Below are positions 56,545 through 64,000 of a DNA stretch of 64,000 bases, piece after piece. Origin of the DNA: Streptomyces fumigatiscleroticus. Its GTDB lineage: Bacteria > Actinomycetota > Actinomycetes > Streptomycetales > Streptomycetaceae. How positions within the stretch are numbered: position 1 is the stretch's first letter; every line of letters starts with the position of its first letter. The DNA lies in contig NZ_BMQF01000015.1 of assembly GCF_014647975.1 (NCBI RefSeq), forward strand, positions 62,001-126,000, in the 5' to 3' direction. The translations under genes and the position numbers were made by a program. A model generated the notes under the pieces. The model did not search any database and was not told the DNA's origin. It saw nothing but the letters and a program-made list of their open reading frames with translations.

Positions 56545-56754
56545 CTACCGCTTCCGGGTCACGGTGATCGGCGTGTTGGGGCAGCGGCTCAGCGTCTCGG
56601 CCAGGGCAGCCTCCTCGCGGGGATCGATGCTCAAGGACCAGCGGAGCTTGTCGGCGATCCAGTCCATCGCGTACTGGCAGCGGTGCCCCTTCGTCGGCGG
56701 CAGCCAGGTACTGGGGTCCTGATCGGCCTTGCTGCGGTTGAAAGCCGCCGGCAC
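56545..56754 (-). pseudogene. C-terminal fragment of a secreted HNH nuclease (DUF1524-type)
   Basis: A 69-codon frame with NRSKADQDPSTWLPPTKGHR, CQYAMDWIADKLRWSLS and ETLSRCPNT. This is the conserved tail (NRSKGDxDPSxWxPP...C) of secreted Streptomyces HNH/DUF1524 nucleases. The HNH catalytic part and signal peptide are absent. Confidence 0.72.
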
Positions 56755-56815
56755 CGCGATCGACGGCCGGCGAATTCCGAGACCGTCTCCCCTCGCTGTT
56801 CCGGGCGAACCCTGC

Positions 56816-57553
56816 TCAGCGGAGGATGTGCGCGGCGCGGGCGGCCGGCAGCCAGGCGGGGAACTCCTGCAGGAGCCGGTCGTACAGCAGTTGGTCGTCG
56901 ATGGTGCGGGGGTCGCGGCCGGCGTGGAAGAAGCCGGCGTTGTCGACGACGCGGCGGTCGGGCACCGGCAGCTCGTCGAGTCGGCGCAGGAAGGCGAACT
57001 CGTTGTCGTCGGGGTCGCCGAACCCGACGAACTGCCAGAACAGGGGCAGCCGGGCGGCCTTGCACAGGTAGCGTTCGGCGGCGGCCCGGCTGGTGGGACC
57101 GCCGTCGGTCTGGAAGACCACCAGGGCAGGGGCGTGGCTGCCGGAATCGAGGTAGTGGTCGATGACCGCGTCCATGGCCCAGTGGTAGTTCGTGCGGCCC
57201 ATGTGACCGAGGTTCTGGTGCAGTTTCTCGATGCGCCCCCGGTGGCCGCCGAGCTTCAGGTCGGTGATGCCGTCGATGTCGGTGCAGAAGAACACCACCG
57301 GCACGGTGCCGTCGTCGTCGAAGTGCGCGGACAGCGTCAGGACCTGCTCGGCGAGGTGCTGGACGCTGCCGTCCCGGTAGTACGGGCGCATGGATCCCGA
57401 GCGGTCCAGGACGAGGTAGACCGCGGCGCGCAGGCCCTCCAGGCCGTGGTGGCGGACGCTGGCGCCGGCCGTCTTGTAGAGGCTGACCAGGTCGGGCGCC
57501 TTCTCCTGCACCTTGGTCAGGCTGATGGCCGCCGTGTGCTCGCTGTCGTGCAT
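56816..57553 (-). CDS. VWA-domain protein
   Basis: A 245-aa protein. The von Willebrand A domain starts RAAVYLVLDRSGSMRPYYRD with MIDAS motif DRSGS; TSR-type threonine in RTNYHWAMDAVIDHY and the distal Asp in VVFQTDGGPTS complete the site. VWA proteins of this type accompany tellurium-resistance (Ter) genes in Streptomyces. The start (ATG 57553) excludes an upstream low-complexity extension. A truncated paralogue lies just upstream. Confidence 0.88.
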   Translation of the reverse strand: MHDSEHTAAISLTKVQEKAPDLVSLYKTAGASVRHHGLEGLRAAVYLVLDRSGSMRPYYRDGSVQHLAEQVLTLSAHFDDDGTVPVVFFCTDIDGITDLKLGGHRGRIEKLHQNLGHMGRTNYHWAMDAVIDHYLDSGSHAPALVVFQTDGGPTSRAAAERYLCKAARLPLFWQFVGFGDPDDNEFAFLRRLDELPVPDRRVVDNAGFFHAGRDPRTIDDQLLYDRLLQEFPAWLPAARAAHILR

Positions 57554-57738
57554 GTCTCGATCACTCCCCGAACCCGTTCCGCGTCGATCACAGGCCGGAT
57601 CACCGTACGCCCGTTCCAGGCCTGCGGGGCGCGGACCGATCGTCCGGGGCGCGGGCCTGGGGGGGTATGCTCGCGCCACACACTACGGTCACCGCCCGGC
57701 GTCATGGAACGCGTGACCGATCCACCACCGGACGCGCC

Positions 57739-58089
57739 TTATGACCGCCGGCCCGGGTAGTTGTCCGGCCGGACCTCCTCGAGAAAGGGGTCCTGGCCGC
57801 TGGAGAAGATGACGGGAACGGTGCCGTCGTCGTCGAGGTTGGCCGACAGAGCCAGGACTCGCTCGGCGAAGGCCTGCACCGCGAATGACTCGTACAGCTC
57901 CTCCATGTCCCGGTCGTGGTCGAGGATCAGGTACACCGCGGCGCGGCGGCCCGCCAGGCCCCTCGCCACGAGTGCCTGCCCGGCCTGGCGGGCGGGTGCC
58001 AGCAGGCCGGGTGCCTGCCGCTCCACCATCGGCAGGTCCACCGCGGCCCGCCCCGGCGCCGGGGCCGACGCCCGCCTCGGCCCTGTCAC
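57739..58089 (-). CDS. Truncated VWA-domain paralogue with broken MIDAS
   Basis: A 116-aa protein matching the first half of the neighbour: GRRAAVYLILDHDRDMEELY, FAERVLALSANLDDDGTVPV and IFSS. The MIDAS DxSxS is DHDRD and the remaining two motifs are missing, since the frame stops after PDNYPGRRS. Likely a decaying tandem duplicate. Confidence 0.6.
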   Translation of the reverse strand: MTGPRRASAPAPGRAAVDLPMVERQAPGLLAPARQAGQALVARGLAGRRAAVYLILDHDRDMEELYESFAVQAFAERVLALSANLDDDGTVPVIFSSGQDPFLEEVRPDNYPGRRS

Positions 58090-58266
58090 CCGGCGAGCGG
58101 GCCGCGGTCCTTCCCACGCGGGTTCGACGCCCGAAACCGACCGAGTGTGATCGTTGGTGGCTGATTAGTCCTGGTCTGCGCCACATGCCATAGGCTGCCT
58201 GCCGCCCGGGCCGAGGACGGCAGGCTGATGGCGACTACGGCGCTTTCGCACGGCCTCGACTGGACG

Positions 58267-59286
58267 TCACGGCGTGACGTCCACCAAGACCTTGCCGACG
58301 GCGCCGCTCTCCACCGCCCGGTGCGCGTCGGCGGTGCGGTCGAGCGGAAAGCGGATCAGCGGCAGGCCGTGCTCCTCGCCGACGGGCAGGGCGCCGCCGC
58401 GGACGGCGGCGGCGACGTCCTCGACGGCCGCGGCGCGTGCCTCCGGACCGGCCGTGTAGAGCACCAGGAACTGAAAGCGTGTGTTCAGCACCATGTTCTG
58501 CAGCACGTCCAGTTCGACCGGCTTGCCACCCTCGTTGGCGTAGGTCGCGATCGTGCCGCGCGTCCGCAGCACGGCCAGGTCCAGTGCGAGGTTCGCGCCC
58601 AGCGCCACCTCGGCGACGATGTCGACGCCGTCCGGGGCGATCTTGCGGATCTCGGCGGCCGGGTCGCCCTCGCGATAGTTGATCACGTGGTGGGCCCCGG
58701 CAGCGGTGGCCAGCCGTGCTTTCTCCGGGCCGCTGACCGTGCTGATCACGGTGGCGCCGGCCCATCGGGCGAGCTGGATCACCGCGTGCCCGACCGCCCC
58801 GGCCCCGCCCGCGGCGAGCACCACCCTGCCGTCGAGCGCCCCGGGCTGTAGACGGCGCGGCCCGTCCTCGGCGACGGTGAGCGCGCGGTGCGCGGTGAGC
58901 GCGGGGACGCCGAGTGAGGCGCCGACGTCGAAACCGGCCTCGTCGGGCAGCGGCATGGCCCGTTCGGCCGGCACGACGGTGAACTCGGCGGCGGTACCGG
59001 TGGGCCGCCCGGCGGCGGCCATGAACAGCCAGACCCGCTGACCGACCCGGCTCTGGTCGACCCCCTCACCGACGGCGTCGATCGTGCCGGCTCCGTCGAG
59101 GTGCGGGGTGACCTCGGAGAAGTGCTTGGCGTGGGCGGTGCCGGAGCGGGCCTGCCAGTCGGTCGGGTTGACCCCGGACACGGCGACCCGGACGCGAACC
59201 TCGCCGGGGCCGGGGGCGGGCAGGTCACGGTCGACGAGCTGGAGAACGTCGGGGCCGCCGTTGTCGCGGTAGATGATGGCCTTCAT
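58267..59286 (-). CDS. Zinc-free quinone oxidoreductase-like (MDR family) protein
   Basis: A 339-aa medium-chain reductase. MKAIIYRDNGGPDVLQLVDR starts the catalytic domain; the NADPH fold has VVLAAGGAGAVGHAVIQLAR (AxxGxxG) and GATVISTVSGPEKA. No catalytic zinc ligands are seen. It reduces quinones or enones. AAGGA precedes the ATG at 59286. It is the third gene of a TetR-AKR-MDR operon and is likely derepressed by the same signal. Confidence 0.93.
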   Translation of the reverse strand: MKAIIYRDNGGPDVLQLVDRDLPAPGPGEVRVRVAVSGVNPTDWQARSGTAHAKHFSEVTPHLDGAGTIDAVGEGVDQSRVGQRVWLFMAAAGRPTGTAAEFTVVPAERAMPLPDEAGFDVGASLGVPALTAHRALTVAEDGPRRLQPGALDGRVVLAAGGAGAVGHAVIQLARWAGATVISTVSGPEKARLATAAGAHHVINYREGDPAAEIRKIAPDGVDIVAEVALGANLALDLAVLRTRGTIATYANEGGKPVELDVLQNMVLNTRFQFLVLYTAGPEARAAAVEDVAAAVRGGALPVGEEHGLPLIRFPLDRTADAHRAVESGAVGKVLVDVTP

Positions 59287-59390
59287 GATCCGTCCTTGCC
59301 TGATAGAGCGGAGTTTCTCAGGGCGGCCTGACGTTCCGTCAGGGTGTCCGGCGTGTGGTGTGGTCGCGACCCGGGTCGCGTTGGTTCCGG

Positions 59391-60284
59391 TCAGCCGATG
59401 GGGACCTCGTTGGAGCGGGACTCGATGGCATCGAGGGCGGCGAGCGTCGCGGCGTCGAAGGTGATCTCGCTGACCGCCATGTTGGCCTCCAGGTGGGCGG
59501 CGTCGGCGGTGCCGGGGATGAGCAACACGTTCGGGGCGTGGTGCAGCAGCCAGGCGAGGCCGACCTGGGAGGGCGTCACGCCCAGGGACTCGGCCACGGC
59601 GTGCACCACCGGCTCGTCGGTCGCCTTGGGCAGGCCCGGGAAGGCCCCGCCGAGCGGGAAGAACGGCACCCAGGCGATGTTCTCGGCCGCGCACAGCTGC
59701 AGCATGTCCTCGTCGTCGCGGGAGGCGAGACCGTAGGCGTTCTGCACGCAGACGATGCCGGCCGGCAGGGCGCGGCGCAGGCCGTCGAGGGTGACGCTGC
59801 TCAGGCCGATCGCGCCGATCCTGCCCTCGTCGCGCAGGGCGGTCATGACCGCGAGCTGGTCGTCGAGGTCGACGACCTGGTCGCCCTCGGGACGCAGCCC
59901 GGGGCCGGTGTCCAGACGGCGGAGGTTGACGACCTCGAGCCGGTCGACGCCGAGGCTGCGCAGGTTGTCCTCGACGCTGGCGCGCAGTTGCTCGGGCCGC
60001 TGCGCCAGACGCAACGGCACGCGCCCGCCCGGGTCGGGGTCGGCGCCGACCTTCGTGACGACCAGAACGCCGTCCTCGGGACGCAGTGCCTCGCGGATCA
60101 CGTCGTTGGCGAACCCGAAGCCATAGAACTCGGCGGTGTCCACATGATCGACGCCCAGCTCGACCGCGCGGCGCAGCAGCGCGACGGCCTCGCCGCGACG
60201 GTCGTGCAGGCGCTCAAGCTGCAACGCGCCGTAGCCGATCCGGGAAACGGTGCGGCCGGCGAACGAAGCGGTCGCGGTGGTCAT
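59391..60284 (-). CDS. Aldo/keto reductase
   Basis: A 297-aa AKR. Catalytic Asp and Tyr lie in GVDHVDTAEFYGFG, with the lysine in VVTKVGADPDPG. The usual HRxD/H site reads NLRRLDTGPG, so the His is replaced. GLSSVTLDGLRRAL and PGTADAAHLEANM are C-terminal NADPH-binding motifs. It overlaps the TetR gene by 4 bp, which places it under the same control. Confidence 0.92.
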   Translation of the reverse strand: MTTATASFAGRTVSRIGYGALQLERLHDRRGEAVALLRRAVELGVDHVDTAEFYGFGFANDVIREALRPEDGVLVVTKVGADPDPGGRVPLRLAQRPEQLRASVEDNLRSLGVDRLEVVNLRRLDTGPGLRPEGDQVVDLDDQLAVMTALRDEGRIGAIGLSSVTLDGLRRALPAGIVCVQNAYGLASRDDEDMLQLCAAENIAWVPFFPLGGAFPGLPKATDEPVVHAVAESLGVTPSQVGLAWLLHHAPNVLLIPGTADAAHLEANMAVSEITFDAATLAALDAIESRSNEVPIG

Positions 60285-60838
60285 GACGCTGTCTCCTCGG
60301 TCGGTGATTGCACGGCGGTGTACAGCAGTTCGGCCTGATAGAGCGCCATCACCCGGTGAGCGATCGGGGTGGCGCTCTCCCGAGCCTCGGCCGGCTCGTG
60401 ATGCTCGACCTTGACCAGCCACCCCGTGACGCAGTCGTGCAGCATCGCGCGCATCCGGTCGGTCATGTCGACGACGATGTCGCGGACGGCCGGGTTGGTG
60501 GTCGCCTCGCCCCAGGTCTGCACGCCGACCCGGGCCTCGGCGGGGTCGATCGCGGCGATCAGGCGTGCGAGCAGTTCGTCGGGGGCGGGCGGGGTGTCGC
60601 TCGCGGCGTACTCGCCGAGCACCCTGGCGCGCTCGGCGAGCACCTCACGGGCGGCTGCCTGGACCAGGTCGGCCTTGTTGCGGTAGTGCGCGTAGATCGA
60701 GCCGGCCGAGAGTCCGGACTCGGCGATGATGTCGGCGATCGAGGTGCGCTCCAGGCCGTTGCGGCCGAAGCAGCGCACGGCGGCCTCAGCGATCTGGGCG
60801 CGACGGAGTTCCTTGCGCGCGTCGGTGAGCCGCGGCAT
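60281..60838 (-). CDS. TetR-family repressor
   Basis: A 185-aa regulator. The HTH is AAVRCFGRNGLERTSIADII followed by AESGLSAGSIYAHYRNKADL. The C-terminal ligand domain begins around residue 70. It is the first gene of the operon and a near-perfect palindrome lies just upstream of its start, so it probably represses itself, the aldo/keto reductase and the quinone oxidoreductase. The ATG at 60838 is chosen over upstream codons because the HTH begins right after it. Confidence 0.95.
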   Translation of the reverse strand: MPRLTDARKELRRAQIAEAAVRCFGRNGLERTSIADIIAESGLSAGSIYAHYRNKADLVQAAAREVLAERARVLGEYAASDTPPAPDELLARLIAAIDPAEARVGVQTWGEATTNPAVRDIVVDMTDRMRAMLHDCVTGWLVKVEHHEPAEARESATPIAHRVMALYQAELLYTAVQSPTEETAS

Positions 60839-60845
60839 CACACCC

Positions 60846-60875
60846 CCACAAAAAGAATGTCGATTCTTCTTGTGG
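60846..60875. promoter_or_regulatory. Operator for the TetR operon
   Basis: A 30-bp dyad: CCACAAAAAGAAT, GTCG, then ATTCTTCTTGTGG, with one mismatch per arm. It lies 7 bp upstream of the tetR start on the minus strand. Size, symmetry and position are typical of a TetR autoregulatory operator; it probably overlaps the promoter. Confidence 0.85.
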
Positions 60876-61328
60876 AGCACACTAGCAGAATGCTCGTTGC
60901 GTTTGCTGTGGAGGTGCCTCACGTGCGGTGACGGAGGGTACGCGGGCGCGGCCTCTCCATGCGGCGCGGGTGAAGACGAGAGTGGATGCGGTCCCAGCCC
61001 AGGACGCCTTTGTGGCCAAGTACCACTGCGATGGGCCAACTATCACTGCGAGTCACAGTGAACGGTGAAGACGCCGGAGACCTCGCGGGTCTGAACCACG
61101 CCTGCCGGTGGGCCGCCGGGGACACCCGTCCCGCGCGGCCCGCCCGCGCATCCGCGCCCGTCGGCGACCATGGACCAAGGCCCACCTCCGGAGAGCCACG
61201 ATGCCCAGCCACCTGGAGCGGTACGCGCAACGCCACCCGCACGCCGCCGGCCTCGTGCTCGCCCCCGCCCTGTGCGCCTGCATGGTCTTCGGCGCCCAGA
61301 TCAGCACCACCGACTCCCTCCCCAGCGG
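60876..61328. other. Mostly gene-free stretch with one small possible ORF
   Basis: The 44-codon frame 61201-61335 on + (PSHLERYAQRHPHAAGLVLA then PALCACMVFGAQIS) has GGAG upstream and could be a small membrane peptide, but it has no known relatives. The remainder has no similarity. Confidence 0.4.
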
Positions 61329-61499
61329 GGCGTAACCGGGACGACCCTCGACGACATCCGCGCCCGCACCGCGACCAGTAAGAGCCAGATCTTCCACTAC
61401 TTCCCTGGCGGAAAGGAGGAGTTGCTGCTTGCGGTGGCTGCCCGCGAGGCGGAGCGCGTGCTCGAGGATCAGGAACCGCACCTGAGAGCCTGTGTCTGA
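61329..61499 (+). pseudogene. TetR-type HTH fragment
   Basis: The frame reads GVTGTTLDDIRARTATSKSQ, IFHYFPGGKEELLLAVAARE and stops at 61499. This is the recognition half of a TetR HTH without the first helix or the ligand domain. The 5' part is replaced by unrelated sequence. Confidence 0.7.
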
Positions 61500-61539
61500 T
61501 CCCCTGATCTGGATCTTCGGGCAGGTCTAGGCTGGCGGT

Positions 61540-61875
61540 GTGTCCGGGGTCGTCGGGCAGCCGTTGCAGCGGCGCTGTCCGGTGCGTGACTCCCTGTTGG
61601 AGCAGGGGGCCGCGCCGAGGGCGGTGTACTGCTCGGCGGCCTGTCGGGCCAGGCAGTGGCGGCATGCACGGCGGATTCGGCGCCGGGCCGCGGCCGAGCG
61701 GGACGGCGAGGAGCGACGGGTCTGCCCGGTCTGCGAGGTGGTGTGGGTGGCCGGGGTCGATCACCGCAGCAACGCCGTGTACTGCTCGGCGAAGTGCCGT
61801 GGGAGGGCTGCGTACGCGCGGAGGAAAGCGTTCGCCGAAGCGCCGAATCCGCGCTTGGGTGAACGGTCCGACTGA
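61540..61875 (+). CDS. Small protein with two zinc-finger-like cysteine pairs
   Basis: A 111-aa basic protein. The first unit is RRCPV...YCSAACRARQWRHARR, the second VCPVCEVVWVAG...YCSAKCRGRAAYARR. In the first unit one Cys of the opening CxxC is missing (CPVR). Such paired knuckles occur in small Streptomyces DNA- or RNA-associated proteins. It precedes the RacO/RacP-like pair by 133 bp and may belong to the same module. Confidence 0.7.
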   Translation: MSGVVGQPLQRRCPVRDSLLEQGAAPRAVYCSAACRARQWRHARRIRRRAAAERDGEERRVCPVCEVVWVAGVDHRSNAVYCSAKCRGRAAYARRKAFAEAPNPRLGERSD

Positions 61876-62008
61876 CCGTTTGGGGTCCTATTCGGTCAGT
61901 TCCGGTCAGTGCTGGTGTTCGATCTCCGGACGGGTTCACGCTGGCGGCAGCGCGGACCTGGCCATGTCGCCAGCGCTGGTGCCGCCCCCGGGCCCGCGGC
62001 AGGTGGTG

Positions 62009-63016
62009 ATGAGGATGCCCACCATGATCGGCAAAGTGACCGAGGACCGCTACGACGAGATCGTGGCGGAGTCGAAACTGCTAGTCGAGTCCGAGCGGGA
62101 CACGCATTTCAAACTAGGTGACAACGCTTTGGAGATAGAGCCCCTGCAGGCGAAAGGGGGTGCGCGGGCCGCGATGGGCGAGGATGTCCAGTCGGTGGAG
62201 GAGACCATGCGCCGGTTCGCCGACGACGTCGGGGTGAACGTCTCCAGCGTCATGACCTACCGCTACACCGCGGGCCACTGGCCGCCCGAGCACCGGGTCA
62301 GGGGAGTCTCCCTGGACATCCACCGGATCCTGATCGGGCATCCGGACCGGTTCGAGATCATCCGCAATCCGCCGTTCAATCAGCGCTACGGCACCCAGCG
62401 GTGGACCCAGGACGCGGCCAAGCGGGTGCGGGGCTGGAACGTCCAGCATCCGGTGTCGGTGCAGGAGAAGGTGACCGCGATCCACGGTCTGGCGGCCGAT
62501 GACCAGGTGGCCGCCCAGGTCGCGGCGGATCTGCTGCGCAGGCCGGCGGTCGCCGACGAGGTGCCGGCCAAGGCACGCATCGAGGCGATCCGGGATCTCG
62601 CGCACGACGAGCAGGTGGCCTCCGAGGCCGCCACGAACCTGCTGCACCGCCCGGACGTCGCCTTCAAGGCGATGTCGGACGACCGGGCGAGGCAGTCGGT
62701 CAACCACGCCCAGATCGAGCGCGGCCGGCAGGCCCGCGAGGAGTTCGAGCGGACCAGCGAACTCGCGCCCGCTATCGAGAGGTTCAAGCGGTCCAGCGAG
62801 TTCCTGGACCTGGTCACCGCCTGTCACACCTTCGTGGCCGCCGCCGGCCGGGTCGTTCCCGGACTGCGCGGCCGCACCGTCTCCCCCGAGGAACGCGCGC
62901 TGCTGCACGAGAACATCGCACGCTGCCGGGCCACCCTGGACTGGATGGAGCACGCCGTCGACACCGGCAACGTCGACGTCGACGACGCGCTGGCCCGGCT
63001 GCTGCGGGGCGAGTAG
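62009..63016 (+). CDS. RacO-like protein (DUF6192-type)
   Basis: A 335-aa protein starting MIGKVTEDRYDEIVAESKLL. An HTH-like segment ETMRRFADDVGVNVSSVMTY follows, then VSLDIHRILIGHPDRFEII and three alanine/valine-rich helical repeats with DDQVAAQVAADLLRRP and DEQVASEAATNLLHRP. I recall the name RacO for similar Streptomyces proteins; function not established, possibly partition- or transfer-related. ATG 62009, 62015 and 62024 are all possible starts. Confidence 0.7.
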   Translation: MRMPTMIGKVTEDRYDEIVAESKLLVESERDTHFKLGDNALEIEPLQAKGGARAAMGEDVQSVEETMRRFADDVGVNVSSVMTYRYTAGHWPPEHRVRGVSLDIHRILIGHPDRFEIIRNPPFNQRYGTQRWTQDAAKRVRGWNVQHPVSVQEKVTAIHGLAADDQVAAQVAADLLRRPAVADEVPAKARIEAIRDLAHDEQVASEAATNLLHRPDVAFKAMSDDRARQSVNHAQIERGRQAREEFERTSELAPAIERFKRSSEFLDLVTACHTFVAAAGRVVPGLRGRTVSPEERALLHENIARCRATLDWMEHAVDTGNVDVDDALARLLRGE

Positions 63017-63018
63017 CC

Positions 63019-63462
63019 ATGCCGCGCTCCAGAAGGCGGGAGCGCGACCGACGCCGCTCACCGACCGCCGCGCGTCACGCCGACACCATCCGGCTCGCAC
63101 TGATGGAGACCGCACCGGCCGGGCTGAAGAAGCCCCGGCTGATGGTGGTCACCGAACTCTCCCGCTCACAGATCGTGCGTGGCCTGGCCGCCTACCGCGA
63201 GCTGGCGGGCGAGAAACGGTGGCCGCCGCTGAGATGGACGTTCGATGGGGGTTATCACTTCTGCGAGGACGCCGATGAGCTGGAGAAGTGGGAACGCCAG
63301 TGGGCCGAGGTGAAGTACACGCAGATCACCAGCTTCATGACAGGCGTCCTGGAGGGCCACGCCCGGCTGTTCCCCAAGAGCCGCTGGCTGGCCTACATCG
63401 TCGCGCAGATGAACGCTATCCAGAGCTCGCTCGACATGATCGCCCACCCGCAGAACCAGTAA
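63019..63462 (+). CDS. RacP-like winged-helix protein
   Basis: A 147-aa protein. A basic N-terminus precedes a winged-helix segment: ALMETAPAGLKKPRLMVVTE and LSRSQIVRGLAAYRELAGEK, then the wing GGYHFCEDADELEKWERQW and helices GVLEGHARLFPKSRW, IVAQMNAIQSSLDMI. It starts 3 bp after the RacO-like stop, so the pair is coupled. It likely binds DNA together with its neighbour. A long hairpin follows the gene. Confidence 0.72.
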   Translation: MPRSRRRERDRRRSPTAARHADTIRLALMETAPAGLKKPRLMVVTELSRSQIVRGLAAYRELAGEKRWPPLRWTFDGGYHFCEDADELEKWERQWAEVKYTQITSFMTGVLEGHARLFPKSRWLAYIVAQMNAIQSSLDMIAHPQNQ

Positions 63463-63495
63463 CGATCGAGGTGGTGGTCCGCCGCAACCGACGAA

Positions 63496-63556
63496 GGAGC
63501 CCAGGGCCGGCCCGGTCCGCCCATCCGCACTCCTCACCGGGCCGGCCCTGGGCTCC
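63496..63556. terminator. 21-bp perfect inverted repeat before the IS5-type transposase
   Basis: GGAGCCCAGGGCCGGCCCGGT and its exact complement are separated by 19 bp, starting 34 bp after the RacP-like stop. Very stable. It can terminate transcription from the left. The right arm ends 4 bp before the transposase ATG, so readthrough RNA would bury the ribosome site, a known way of limiting transposase made from outside promoters. Confidence 0.85.
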
Positions 63557-63560
63557 CGAC

Positions 63561-64000
63561 ATGCGTACTTCCCGCTACCCCTCGGACATGACGGACGCAG
63601 AGTGGCGCCTCATCGAGCCCCTTCTGCCGGTCCCCGCCTGCCAGACGCCCAAGGGCGGCGCACCGGAGAAATGGCCCCGCCGGGAGATCGTCGACGGCAT
63701 CCGCTACCTGGTTGATAACGGCATCAAATGGCGCGCAATGCCCTGTGACTTCCCTCCCTGGCGCACGATTTATGGGTTCGCGAGGAGATGGGCCGCGGCC
63801 GGGGTCCTGGGAGTCATCCGTGACCACCTCCGCCGCCATGTCCGCCTCGCCGCGGGCAAGACGGCCCTGACCGCGTCAGTCATCGTCGACTCTCAGTCGG
63901 TCAAGGCGTCCGAGACCGTCAGCAAGGCGACGCGGGGATGGGACGGCGGAAAGATGATCAACGGGAGGAAGCGGCACGTCATCTGCGAGCATCGCAGTCT
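63561..64000 (+). CDS. IS5-family transposase, 5' part (runs off the window)
   Basis: The frame from ATG 63561 reads SDMTDAEWRLIEPLLPVPAC, RREIVDGIRYLVDNGIKWRA, DFPPWRTIYGFARRWAAAG and VIVDSQSVKASETVSKATRG (first catalytic Asp), NGRKRHVICEHRS. No stop before the end. It belongs to a different IS5 subgroup from the element at 24 kb. The element's right end is outside the window; its left end is probably at or within the inverted repeat at 63496. Confidence 0.9.
   Translation, partial: MRTSRYPSDMTDAEWRLIEPLLPVPACQTPKGGAPEKWPRREIVDGIRYLVDNGIKWRAMPCDFPPWRTIYGFARRWAAAGVLGVIRDHLRRHVRLAAGKTALTASVIVDSQSVKASETVSKATRGWDGGKMINGRKRHVICEHRS

Overview
The window reads as a high-GC actinomycete chromosome, almost certainly a Streptomyces or close relative. 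GC is strong at third codon positions, GTG starts and ATGA/GTGA stop-start overlaps are common, TTA codons are rare, and the families present (type I PKS, FadD10/FcoT, DUF2000, LAL-LuxR, RacO/RacP-like pair, telomere protein Tpg remnant) are typical of Streptomyces. The number of decayed genes, IS remnants and the Tpg relic suggest a chromosome arm or subtelomeric region rather than the core.

Region 1 (1-18.5 kb) is the 3' part of a biosynthetic gene cluster, all on the + strand to 17.2 kb. The first half has the end of a PKS module (KR tail-ACP-docking), a separate KS protein whose AT domain has been cleanly removed, and then a tight set: FadD10/ScoC-like acyl ligase, P450, 3Fe-4S ferredoxin, KAS III, ScoE-like Fe(II)/2-oxoglutarate oxygenase and FcoT/ScoD-like protein. 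Ligase, FcoT and TauD-type oxygenase together are the signature of the isonitrile-forming pathway (ScoC-D-E; Rv0099-Rv0098-Rv0097). A frameshifted phosphopantetheinyl transferase relic follows. The second half has an AsnB amidotransferase, a Dabb protein, a DMT exporter with a TTA codon and a DUF2000 protein. After a terminator come a PaaK-like adenylating enzyme, an IlvE-type aminotransferase, a BacA-like (non-aromatising) prephenate decarboxylase, an ornithine-cyclodeaminase-family protein and, on the opposite strand, a DAO-type flavin oxidase. I read this as a polyketide cluster with an isonitrile-forming module and a prephenate-derived amino-acid module. The product is not recognised.

Region 2 (19-40 kb) is accessory DNA. 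It holds an endonuclease VII-domain protein, a lipase, an IS5-type element (23968-24909) that cut two neighbouring genes, a membrane protein, a Nudix hydrolase, a decayed XRE regulator, an M48 peptidase, a decayed RHS/LamG-type toxin-like gene beside a 20-copy hexanucleotide repeat, a secreted beta-propeller protein, an Imm1 immunity protein, an IS701-like relic, a LysR/serine-hydrolase pair, a genuine class A beta-lactamase and an aldehyde dehydrogenase relic. A 39-bp direct repeat occurs at 22.7 and 38.6 kb.

Region 3 (40-50 kb) has an 868-residue HTH-NACHT-repeat protein (possible anti-phage NTPase), an IS630 relic, a serine hydrolase fused to the end of a NarI nitrate reductase subunit, a frameshifted TehA-like transporter, a DUF4232 lipoprotein, an MFS fragment, a 56-bp palindrome and a secreted CBM20 protein.

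Region 4 (50-64 kb) has a large LuxR regulator, an MBL-fold hydrolase followed by a type B carboxylesterase, Tpg and HNH relics, a VWA protein with a truncated paralogue, a TetR/aldo-keto reductase/quinone oxidoreductase operon with a clear operator, a double-CxxC protein, a RacO/RacP-like pair and the start of another IS5-type transposase running off the end.
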